Part shown: positions 19,389 to 26,656 of the stretch, piece by piece
How the letters are laid out: each line of letters opens with the position of its first letter
Numbering within the stretch: position 1 is the stretch's first letter
Origin: Candidatus Streptomyces philanthi
Lineage (GTDB): Bacteria; Actinomycetota; Actinomycetes; Streptomycetales; Streptomycetaceae
Length of the DNA: 64,000 nt
Reading direction: 5' to 3'
NCBI GenBank assembly: GCA_018114805.1
Contig: CP073042.1
Location: 5,129,501 to 5,193,500 of the forward strand
Notes under the pieces: model-generated
What the model was told of the DNA's origin: nothing
The model's database searches: none
What the model saw: only the letters and a program-made list of their open reading frames with translations
Position numbers and translations under genes: made by a program

Positions 19389-20145
19389 TCACCTCCGGAC
19401 GGTTGCCCGCTCGCCCTTGAGGTCCGTGCGCAGGCCGTCGTCGGTGACGGTGAGGGTGTCGGGCCGCAGCTCCAGGGGGAGTTCGGACAGGTCCAGGCTC
19501 TGCGGCAGGCCCGCCAGCCAGCGGTCGGCCACCCGGTCGGGCACGGGCCGGTAGCCCACGGACACCCCTGTCCGGTCCAGGGCCAGGGCCTCGCCGTCGA
19601 GCCGGGGGCGCATCGCCAGGGTCACCAACTGCCCCGGCCCCGCGTGCGCCACGAGTTGCCCGCTTGCCGGGTCCGTGGTGACCACGAGGCCGGGTCGCCC
19701 CTCACCGCCGTCCAGCGGACCGCCGTCGGCGGCGTCGCCGTCGCCCGCGCCGCGGTTGGCGACCGAGGCCGCGATCGCCTCGGCGGACAACTCGGCCCGC
19801 ACCCGCGAACTCCCCACCCGCAGCGCCCCGTCCTCCCGTACGACGTCGGCCAGGTCGGCGTCGAAGGACACGCCGGTGAAGTCGCGGAACGTCGCGTCAC
19901 TGCCCGCCACCTCGACGTGCGGGAACGAGCCGCGGGCCAGTTGTACGAGCACCGGGGGTGCCGCCCAGGCTCACCGTGAGATCGGCGTCCAGCCTGCGGC
20001 TCATGCGGTCGGCCATCCGGTCCGCCGTGCTGTAACGCAGCACGGCCTCGGCGATCCCGGCGAGCGCCAACACGGCGCCCAGCACTCCGAGCACGATGAT
20101 CCGCTTGCCGCGCAGGCGCCCCCGTAAAACTGTCAGTCCTGACAC
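19389..20145 (-). pseudogene. DUF2993 (LmeA-like) lipid-binding protein, one-base frameshift
   Basis: Small membrane-anchored or secreted lipid-binding protein of the DUF2993 family, which includes mycobacterial LmeA. GTG 20145 gives one N-terminal helix, RIIVLGVLGAVLALAGIAEA, then RMSRRLDADLTVSLGGTP. One extra C in a five-base run (19954-19958) shifts the frame. The continuation is VLVQLARGSFPHVEVAGSDA through RPRLDGEALALDRTGVSV to TGA 19389. With the base removed the protein is continuous and of normal length, so a sequencing error is quite possible. Codon 7 is TTA (20125-20127), the rare codon read by bldA tRNA. The start codon lies inside an operator half-site, so the message is probably leaderless. 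It is co-directional with the MMPL gene, 26 bp apart. Confidence 0.75.
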
Positions 20146-20171
20146 GATACCCCAAGTGTCAGGACTGACAG
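20130..20171. promoter_or_regulatory. Paired TetR-type operators between DUF2993 and TetR genes
   Basis: Two copies of one 16-bp site in inverted orientation: CTGTCAGTCCTGACAC (20130-20145) and GTGTCAGGACTGACAG (20156-20171), ten bases apart. Each copy is itself a palindrome around TGTCAG-N2-CTGACA. The leftward -10 (TATCGT on the minus strand) falls in the spacer, so a bound dimer pair would cover both divergent promoters. The TetR protein at 20200 is the obvious ligand. Confidence 0.8.
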
Positions 20172-20199
20172 ATTAGTTTTCCGTTGGGATACTCCCCCA

Positions 20200-21017
20200 T
20201 GGCACACGAGACACCGAGGCGGCGCGGGCGACGGCAGGCGGGCGGAACGCCGGAGCGGCCCACGGGGCGCGAGGCCGCCGAGCTACCGGGGCGGCGCGGG
20301 GAGCGCGAGGCGGACGAGCTACCGGGGGAGAGGGCGACCGAGGCGCCGGAGCGGAGTGGGGGCAAGAAGATGGCTGAGGTGTCGCGGCGGCGCGAGGGGG
20401 AGAACGTGGTCGAGGTGCCGGGGCGACGGGAGCAGCACAAGGCGGCCACCAGAAGGGCACTCCAGGAGGCCGCGTCACGCATGTTCGCCGAGCGCGGCTA
20501 CGCGGAGACCACCGTGCGCGACATCACCGCCGCCGCGGGCGTGACCGAGCGGACCTTCTTCCGTTACTTCCCGTACAAGGAGGACCTGGTCCTCGGCGAG
20601 ATCCTCGACCTGATCCCGGCGTTCCAGGGCCTCGTACGCGCCCGCGCCGCCGACGAGTCCCCGTGCACCGCGGTGATGAACGCCGCGCTGGAACTCGCCG
20701 CCGACCGCCGCGGTCGCCTCGGTGTCCTGTTCAGCGGTCCGCTGCAGCGGTTCGCCGGACAGCCGGCCCGCCCGTCCCGGCCCGTGCTCGGCCAGTTCGA
20801 GGACGCGCTCGCCGACACCCTGGCCGAACGCCTCAGCGCGGACGGCGCCGACCCCGACCCCCACCTCGCGCTCCGCGCCTCGGTCCTAGCCCCCGCCTTC
20901 GCCGGCGCCCTGCGCGCGGCGCTGATCGCCTACTCGGCGCTGCCGGACGTGGACCGGGACCTCGCCACTGGCGCCGAACTGGTCCGCGCCGCGTTCGGGA
21001 TGCTCCGGGAGGTGTGA
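20200..21017 (+). CDS. TetR-family regulator with long charged N-terminal extension
   Basis: ATG 20200, 272 residues. The first 75 residues are not part of the family fold: they are charged, Glu/Arg/Gly-rich and partly repetitive (GREAAELPGRRG, READELPGERATEAPE, NVVEVPGRRE). The TetR domain follows: HKAATRRALQEAASRMFAER then YAETTVRDITAAAGVTERTF and FRYFPYKEDL. The C-terminal domain runs to LRAALIAYSALPDVD. A later start, GTG 20410, would give a conventional 202-residue protein but has no better ribosome site. The gene diverges from DUF2993-MMPL over the paired operators at 20130-20171 and probably represses both itself and the exporter. Confidence 0.85.
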
Positions 21018-21135
21018 GGGGCGCGAGGGGGCGTGAGAGAGGCGACGGTGGGCCGCACGGAGGGAGATCGGGCGCCGCCGCCAGGGTCGCCCCGCCGCCT
21101 GCCCGGTCGGCGCTGGCCGCGCGACGACCGGCGGG

Positions 21136-21141
21136 TAGCAT
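21136..21141 (+). promoter_or_regulatory. -10 element of rnpB
   Basis: TAGCAT ends nine bases before the predicted 5' end of RNase P RNA at 21151, the right distance for a vegetative sigma factor. A matching -35 hexamer is not obvious. Confidence 0.45.
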
Positions 21142-21150
21142 GGTGGGCAC

Positions 21151-21586
21151 GACGGACGAGTCGGCTGGGCGGTCGCGTCGGGCGCCACAACATTCCTCGG
21201 AGTGCGGAGGCTGCCCGCCGAGGAACGTCCGGGCTCCACACGGCAGGGTGGTGGGTAACGCCCACCCGGGGTGACCCGCGGGACAGTGCCACAGAAAACA
21301 GACCGCCGAGGGCCGTCAGGCGCTCGGTAAGGGTGAAACGGTGGTGTAAGAGACCACCAGCGTCCGGGGTGACCCGGACGGCTAGGTAAACCCCACCCGG
21401 AGCAAGGTCAAGAGGAACCGCCGACTGGCGGTTCTGCGCGAGCGCCTGAGGGCTGCCCGCCCGAGTTCGCGGGTAGACCGCACGAGGCTGTCGGCAACGG
21501 CAGCCCTAGATGGATGGCCGCCTCCCCCGCGCGCCGCAAGGCCACGGGGAGACAGAACCCGGCGTATATGGCCGCACTCGTCCGTC
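21151..21586 (+). ncRNA. rnpB: RNase P RNA (catalytic subunit, type A)
   Basis: Ribozyme that matures the 5' ends of tRNAs. Recognised by its universally conserved core: GAGGAACGTCCGGGCTCC (about 21221-21238), ACAGAAAACAGACCGCC, GGTAAGGGTGAAACGGTG, GTAAGAGACCACCAGC, and the 3' ACAGAACCCGGCGTAT that pairs back to close helix P4. The ends are set by helix P1: GACGGACGAGT at 21151-21161 pairs perfectly with ACTCGTCCGTC at 21576-21586. Length 436 nt is normal for Streptomyces. The last 69 nt are repeated 1.4 kb downstream, and the natural terminator lies beyond that second copy, so this gene has been the target of a site-specific insertion that left the RNA intact. Confidence 0.96.
21517..21585. 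repeat. Left copy of rnpB 3'-end direct repeat (candidate attL)
   Basis: 69 bp, from GCCGCCTCCCCCGCG to CACTCGTCCGT, inside the 3' end of rnpB. It is identical to 22933-23000 except for one extra G (CCACGGGGAG here, CCACGGGAG there). Such a duplication of the 3' end of an RNA gene is the footprint of a tyrosine integrase. Confidence 0.85.
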
Positions 21587-22932
21587 GCCCTCACCCCGCA
21601 AGGGGCGGGGCCGCATTCCGGGGCATCTGACCGGTGGTTCTGCCAGCCTCTGACGCGCGTAGGGGCTTCCTGGCTAAAGGGGTCACGGTGAGGTGACACC
21701 GTCGTAGGGGTCGCGGATGGTGTGCCGGGCGGCAGCAGTGGCCAAGACCTCCTGCGGATAGCGAGCCCCAGGCACGTAGAAGCGGCCCTTCGTGTTGCCC
21801 ACGGGCATCAGCAACTCCTGACGCATCAGATGCTGCATATCGCGCTGCGCCTGCTGCTCGCTGATCCCCTCCGCCTTCTCGTACCGCGAACGACGCACAC
21901 GTCCCACCATCGCGACCTCATGCAGGGCGGTGACCTGGCGCTCGGAAACACCAAGGGCGTCTCGCTGCTCGTCGAGCTGGACCCAGCACCCGTTGGACCG
22001 GTTGACGCGGTGCCGCACGCTCTGCGTCTGCTCGTGGTAGGCGCGCAGATTGAACCGTATCCACGGAGCCGTGTCCCGCTTCGGGCTGTACACGGGCCCG
22101 CCGACCTCGCGCAGCACCTTGTAGTAGTCCCATGTGTGCCCGGGCATGCCGAGCCATGCCTCGATGGAGGAGAACTCGGCCGCGAGAACACCGTCTCGGG
22201 AAATCAGGAGAGTCTGCAGGGTGCGCGACATGCGGCCGTTGCCGTCAGCCCACGGGTGGATCTTGACGAGGTTGAAGTGCGCCATCGCACCGCGGACCAG
22301 CGGATCGGCATCCAGGTCGCCGGTGTTGAGCCAGTCGACCAACTCGCCCATCAGGCCGGCCACCTCGTCCTCGTGGGGCCCTTCGTATTCCGTCGCGTGC
22401 GGGTCGCCGACCGCGGTGATGTAGATCGGTCCCCGTCGCCACTGCCCGGCGAGCTTGTGCGGGTGATGGTGCCCCTGCAGCATCCAGTGCAGGGCGTTTA
22501 GCAGGCCCTTGCTGTACGCGAAATCGGCAGCACCGTGCAGCGACTGGATGTAGGTCATCGCTTGCTGGTAGGCGACGGTCTCCGCGCGGTTCGCCTCGGT
22601 GACGTCCACCTTCTCATGAGCGTCGTCCATGAGGTCGGCGACGTCCCGGGCGTCTACCTCGTAGCCCTCGATGGTGTTGGAAGCGGCGATGGCCGACGCG
22701 GTCAGATGGCGCCTCAGGTCGAGGGTCCACTTGGTGGGCGCTTGCTGCACGGCGTGACGCAGGTCGCGACGCATCGCGGCGACCTCGTCCAGGACGTGGT
22801 GGTCGGCGGTAGTGAGACGAGGGGTGGCGTACAGCATGATGGAATGATACCCGCAGGGTGTTATTCTGTCGATGGTGCGAGTTTGTGGGCGGCGTCGGGG
22901 TCGCAGCGGGGCGACAGGCCGTGATGTGGTCC
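21587..22932. mobile_element. Small integrative element (remnant) at the 3' end of rnpB
   Basis: 1.35 kb between the two rnpB repeats. Its only gene is the Fic protein on the minus strand. No integrase, excisionase or replication gene is present, so it is either a deletion remnant of an integrative element or a cargo that depends on an integrase supplied elsewhere. The left end has a hairpin-rich stretch (CCCCGCAAGGGGCGGGG, 21594-21610). Insertion kept rnpB functional by supplying a replacement 3' end and moved the original 3' end and terminator 1.4 kb downstream. Confidence 0.7.
21683..22837 (-). CDS. Fic-domain protein (class II, N-terminal inhibitory helix)
   Basis: Intact 384-residue protein that would transfer AMP (or another nucleotide part) to target hydroxyls. 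The active-site motif HxFx(D/E)GNxRxxR is present as KIHPWADGNGRMSRTLQTLL (about residue 192). An N-terminal inhibitory motif (S/T)xxxE(G/N) is visible in SNTIEGYEVDA (about residue 55), so activity is self-restrained. The C-terminal 130 residues carry a winged-helix-like domain (VSERQVTALHEVAMVGRVRRS then GISEQQAQRDMQHLMRQELL), typical of Fic proteins that also bind DNA. ATG 22837 follows GTATCATTCCATC, so the message may be leaderless. It is the sole cargo of the rnpB insert; an antitoxin-like or defence role is inference. Confidence 0.9.
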   Translation of the reverse strand: MLYATPRLTTADHHVLDEVAAMRRDLRHAVQQAPTKWTLDLRRHLTASAIAASNTIEGYEVDARDVADLMDDAHEKVDVTEANRAETVAYQQAMTYIQSLHGAADFAYSKGLLNALHWMLQGHHHPHKLAGQWRRGPIYITAVGDPHATEYEGPHEDEVAGLMGELVDWLNTGDLDADPLVRGAMAHFNLVKIHPWADGNGRMSRTLQTLLISRDGVLAAEFSSIEAWLGMPGHTWDYYKVLREVGGPVYSPKRDTAPWIRFNLRAYHEQTQSVRHRVNRSNGCWVQLDEQRDALGVSERQVTALHEVAMVGRVRRSRYEKAEGISEQQAQRDMQHLMRQELLMPVGNTKGRFYVPGARYPQEVLATAAARHTIRDPYDGVTSP

Positions 22933-23000
22933 GCCGCCTCCCCCGCGCGCCGCAAGGCCACGGGAGACAGAACCCGGCGTATATGGCCGCACTCGTCCGT
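22933..23000. repeat. Right copy of rnpB 3'-end direct repeat (candidate attR)
   Basis: 68 bp matching 21517-21585 with one G fewer. It is followed after three bases by the strong hairpin that should terminate rnpB, so this is the chromosomal original end displaced by the insertion. Confidence 0.85.
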
Positions 23001-23003
23001 TGC

Positions 23004-23049
23004 CGAAACGGCCCCTGACCGGCGCACGCGCTGGTCAGGGGCCGTTTCG
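23004..23049 (+). terminator. Displaced rnpB terminator, also ending the cupin gene
   Basis: Perfect 17-bp stem CGAAACGGCCCCTGACC/GGTCAGGGGCCGTTTCG with a 12-base loop. The cupin gene on the opposite strand ends inside this stem (stop at 23035), so it probably works in both directions. Confidence 0.85.
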
Positions 23050-23538
23050 GTGGGCAGCGGAGCCCCTGCGGTGTCGGTTAGGTGCCGGCGCGTCGGTCGC
23101 CTCCAGGCGGAACAGCTCCGGCACCGAGACCTTGATCGGTTCCTGCGTGGTCCGCGCGATGACGACGACCGCGGGCTCGTTCGGGTCGGGGTTCTCCTCG
23201 CGGTGCGGGACGAACGGCGGTACGAGGAAGAAGTCGCCGGGGTGGCCCTCCAGGCGCACCTCCCGGGTGCCGTCGTGGTAGACGAACACGGGGTGGCCGC
23301 TGACCACGTAGATGCCCGCCTCGGAGTCGCCGTGGTGGTGGTTGTCCGTCGCGCTCAGCGGCGGGTTCTCGACCAGGCCCATCCAGAGCCGCTTCGAGCC
23401 GACCGTGCCGCCGCTGATCGCAGCGTAGTCGTCCAGTTCGCTGTTCGCGACACGGTGCACGCGGTCGTTGGGCGGGGTGTCGGATGGTGTGCCCGCCCCG
23501 GGGGCGGGTACGGGGGCGGCGTCGTGTGGAGTCGTCAT
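23035..23538 (-). CDS. Cupin-domain protein
   Basis: Intact 167-residue protein with a single beta-barrel cupin domain. Motif 1 resembles G(X)5HXH(X)4E: NHHHGDSEAGIYVVSGHPVF gives the metal-binding His residues and Glu. Motif 2 is GDFFLVPPFVPHREENPDPN with the last His. Such proteins are dioxygenases, isomerases or metal-dependent sensors; the reaction is not evident. GAGAGG lies before ATG 23538. The last dozen residues (RRGSAAHRNGP) are encoded by the rnpB terminator stem, so the extreme C-terminus is not expected to be conserved. Confidence 0.85.
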   Translation of the reverse strand: MTTPHDAAPVPAPGAGTPSDTPPNDRVHRVANSELDDYAAISGGTVGSKRLWMGLVENPPLSATDNHHHGDSEAGIYVVSGHPVFVYHDGTREVRLEGHPGDFFLVPPFVPHREENPDPNEPAVVVIARTTQEPIKVSVPELFRLEATDAPAPNRHRRGSAAHRNGP

Positions 23539-23783
23539 GGTGCGGCCTCTCGGGTATGGCCGTCTCGGCTGGGAGCAGGCTGCGACTTCCTTCCCCTAGT
23601 GAGCAATTACCGTTGCTGTTCCGGCAACGCGGGTCCGCTGGCGCGGAGCGGGTGGGTGTCGCGCCCGGGCGCCTGGCCATGGGGAGACGACGTCTGCGGA
23701 AGCCGCTGAAGCCCCCGCCGCCGCGTCCGGACGTCAGTCGCGACAACGGTGGCGTCGTGTGACGGGTACTGGCCGTCCGCCCG

Positions 23784-24392
23784 CTACGCGGTTTGTGACT
23801 GGTGCCGCCAGACGGCGTGTTCGAGCCCGCTCTGATCGTGCCCGAGGAGAGTGGCGGCTTCCTCGTACGCGGCGCGTAGCTGTTCGTAGCGCAGGTCGGA
23901 CAGGCCCGCCTGGGTGGCAAAGGCGCGGAGGTGTACGTCGACGGCGACCTGGGAGCGGCCGACGAGGTTGCCCACGTAGTCGACGCTTTTCGCGCCCACC
24001 CCGCGCACCGTACGCAGCAGGGCGCGGTGGGGCTGGTCGTCGAGCCAGGCGCAGAGGTCGTCGCGGGTGTCGACGCCGTGGGTGGCCAGCAGGTCGGTGA
24101 CGGCGTGGGCCGTCGCGACCTTTCGGGGGGAGTTGAAGCTCATGGCCACGGCGAGGTCCTAGACGGCGAGCCGCCGCTGGAAGCCCTGGACCGTCGCCCT
24201 GTCCGGCCAGTTCGCCTGGAGTTGGAGCAGTCGCGGCCGGAGCGTCGACTCGTACCGGCAACGGGCCTGGAAGCTGACGTCGCAGATGACGGCGCCCATG
24301 TGCGCCCACCCGCCGGGCGCGGAGAAGGGCTCCTCGCCCAGGAGCCGTTGTATGTGGTCAGCGAGCCGCTGGGCGGGGCCGAGTGGAGTCAT
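23784..24392 (-). pseudogene. HhH-GPD DNA glycosylase-like protein, in-frame TAG
   Basis: Resembles the endonuclease III/HhH-GPD superfamily: a helix-hairpin-helix LLRTVRGVGAKSVDYVGNLV followed by RSQVAVDVHLRAFATQAG, whose Asp in VDVHL is the usual catalytic residue. ATG 24392 gives TPLGPAQRLADHIQRLLGE; the frame is open to TAG 24159-24161 (RRLAV-stop-DLAVAMSFNS) and resumes unchanged to 23784. Without the stop it is 202 residues, about right. No [4Fe-4S] cysteine cluster is seen at the C-terminus. The second half alone (ATG 24149) could be translated but would lack the first helices. Confidence 0.55.
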
Positions 24393-24522
24393 GGAGCAAT
24401 GATGCGCTGTGAGCTGTTGACCGGGGCGGGAAGCCCAGCATCTCTCGCACGCGCACCCAGCCCGGCGGGGTGGTGAACTCCGTAGTGCTCACCGCCCCGC
24501 GCGGGCTCGCGGGCGTCGCTGG

Positions 24523-25284
24523 TCAGCGCGTCGTGAACCCGCCGTCGACGGCCAGCGCCGCGCCGGTCACGAAGCTGGCCTCGTCGCTGAGCAGGAACGC
24601 GGCGAACGCGGCGATCTCCTCGGGTTGCGAGATACGGCCCAGCGGGTGCAGGGCGGCGATCTGGGCCACGGCCTCCGGGGTGGTGCCCATCGTGCCGCGG
24701 AACAGCGGGGTGTCGACGCCGCCGGTGATCAACGCGTTGACCCGTACGGCCTGTTCGGCGTTCTCCAGCGCCGCCGCCCGGACCAGGCCGACCGCGCCGT
24801 GCTTGGCCGCCACGTACGGGGCGACGCCCGGCATGCCGACGACGCCGAGGTTGGAGGCGTTGACGACGACTGAGCCGCCGCCGGCCGCCACGATCGCCGG
24901 GAGTTGGTGCTTGAGGCTGAAGAAGACGCTCGTCAGGTTGTGTTCCACATCGGCCGACCACCGATCGGTCGCCGTCTCCTGGAGCGGGCCGAAGGAATTG
25001 ACGCCACCGGCGTTGTTGAAAGCGCCGTCCAGTCGCCCGAATTCCCGTACCGCCGTTTCCACCAGGTGGGCCATGTCGGATTCCACGGTGACGTCGGTCG
25101 GTACGAAAAGGGCGTTGCCACCGTGGGCGCGGATACCCGCCACTACCTCGTCGCCGACGTCCTTGCGGCGGGCCGCGAGCACGACCGAAGCGCCCTCGGA
25201 GGCGATGCGTTCGGCCACCGCCCTGCCGATTCCCGAAGTGCCGTCGGTGACCACGATGACCTTGGATTCCAGTCGTGTCGACAT
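24523..25284 (-). CDS. Short-chain dehydrogenase/reductase
   Basis: Intact 253-residue NAD(P)-dependent oxidoreductase of the classical SDR family. AAGGAATA precedes ATG 25284; the longer upstream frame is not needed. Cofactor motif VIVVTDGTSGIGRAVAERIA is TGxxxGxG with Asp in place of the usual Gly after T. ARRKD at the end of strand 2 suggests NADPH. NNAGG is present, and the catalytic residues are in VVVNASNLGVVG (Ser) and YVAAKHGAVG (YxxxK). The C-terminal SDEASFVTGAALAVDGGFTT is typical. Substrate unknown; it stands alone. Confidence 0.9.
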   Translation of the reverse strand: MSTRLESKVIVVTDGTSGIGRAVAERIASEGASVVLAARRKDVGDEVVAGIRAHGGNALFVPTDVTVESDMAHLVETAVREFGRLDGAFNNAGGVNSFGPLQETATDRWSADVEHNLTSVFFSLKHQLPAIVAAGGGSVVVNASNLGVVGMPGVAPYVAAKHGAVGLVRAAALENAEQAVRVNALITGGVDTPLFRGTMGTTPEAVAQIAALHPLGRISQPEEIAAFAAFLLSDEASFVTGAALAVDGGFTTR

Positions 25285-25566
25285 GACGGATATTCCTTTC
25301 CTCAATACTCTGCTGGCCGCCGAATTCGTTCGGCGAACTCGGAGGTGAGGAAAGCTTCGTTCGTGGCGTCGCGGCGTGCTGGCGGTAAACGGACGGGTAG
25401 ATCGGGACCGGGCGGGCCGGGCCTGGCAATCCGAGCTTGGCGGTCCAGGTCAGGATTGACTGGGACTGGTGTGTCGGGGCTGGCCGACGGCGGGCCGAGC
25501 GCGGTGGGGGGCGGGGCGCCGGTGCCGGCCGTTGCCGCTCGGCACCGGCGCCGCCCCGACGCGGGG

Positions 25567-26331
25567 TCAGGAGATCCGGGTGGCCGCCCCGGTCACCGCG
25601 ATCCGTGGGTCGCCGGCGGAGATCCGGACCTCGACCACCCCGCCGACCGGGAACGGGTCGCCCACGTGGAAGGTGGCCGACCGTGCCGTGCCGCCGGGAG
25701 CCGCCCACGCCAGTTGCAGGGTGGTCAGGTCGTGGGCGCGCATGAAGGCGGCGAGCCGGTCGAAGTCGTAGTCGAGGTCGGCCAGCCGCTCCCGGGTCGC
25801 CGCGCCGATGACCAGGTGGCGCGCGCCCGCGTACGCGATGCGCACCGGCAGTCGCGGGTCGAGGTCGGCGGCGGCGATCTCGGAGACCTTCGGCTCGACG
25901 CTGGTGAGCGTGGAGTACGCGACGCCGTCCCGCTCGGTCACCGCCACCGGGACGGTGCCGGCCCGGGTGGCGAACAGCACCTCGCCCGGGCCGATCCGGT
26001 CTGCGAGCGCCACCGCCGCGGCCACCGTGGCGTAGCCGCAGAATGGGACCTCGGCCAGCGGGCTGAAGAAGCGCACGGTGTACGCGCGGCCTGGCTAGCC
26101 GCCGAGCACCGGCGGGGGCGCGGTGAGGAACGCCGTCTCCGAGTAGCCGAGTTCGGCCGCGATCGCGAGCTGCTCCGCGTCGGTCAGACCGGTCGCGTCG
26201 AGCACCACCCCGGCCGGGTTGCCGCCCCGCGCATCGCGCGAGAAGGCCGTGTAGCGCAGCACCTCGGGTCGGCCGGCCGGCGCCGGCGTGGACTCGGTGG
26301 GGTGGGGTTCCAGATCGCGTCGCGTCGTCAT
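25567..26331 (-). pseudogene. PhzF-family isomerase, in-frame TAG and internal deletion
   Basis: PhzF/diaminopimelate-epimerase fold protein. ATG 26331 gives VLRYTAFSRDARGGNPAGVV and ELGYSETAFLTAPPPVLGG, then TAG 26095-26097, then PGRAYTVRFFSPLAEVPFCG in the same frame. The usual GHAT after PFCG is GYAT here. In relatives GGVVEDPATGAAAAAFGAYL follows the segment SATFHVGDPFPVGGVVE and contains the second half of the active site. Here it is replaced directly by VRISAGDPRIAVTGAATRIS, the normal C-terminal strand. About 40 residues are lost, so repair of the stop alone would not restore function. Confidence 0.75.
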
Positions 26332-26656
26332 GCCCCCACCAACTGACCAGGTCAGCGACGTATTCCGGCCGCCCCCTAAGCACCGCATGCCCCGCGAGCC
26401 CCGCCGGGGCGGCGCGTACCCCGCACCCCGCGCACGCCGCGCCCTGGGTGGCGGCCCGCGCCCCGGGCGGCGGCCCGCGCGACCGGGCGGGCCCCGCGCG
26501 CCCCATGGCGACAAAGGGCCGTCACGGAATGCCGCAAACACCCGTTACGAGAAGGGAACTCACGCACCCGACATGTGTGGGTCGTACACGGGTCAGCGGG
26601 TCGCCGTCCGTCGCCGCTCCAATCGCCTGCGACCCACACGAGCCCAGGAGGGGCAG
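26332..26656. other. Promoter-containing spacer before phoD
   Basis: No gene seen. The 325 bp separate the divergent PhzF and PhoD genes. A PhoP box (GTTCACC-type direct repeats) would be expected for PhoD, but I did not find a convincing one by eye. Confidence 0.4.

Noticed and set aside
21382..21699. Protein-coding frames within rnpB
   Set aside because: The DNA is explained fully by the conserved RNase P RNA core and helices.
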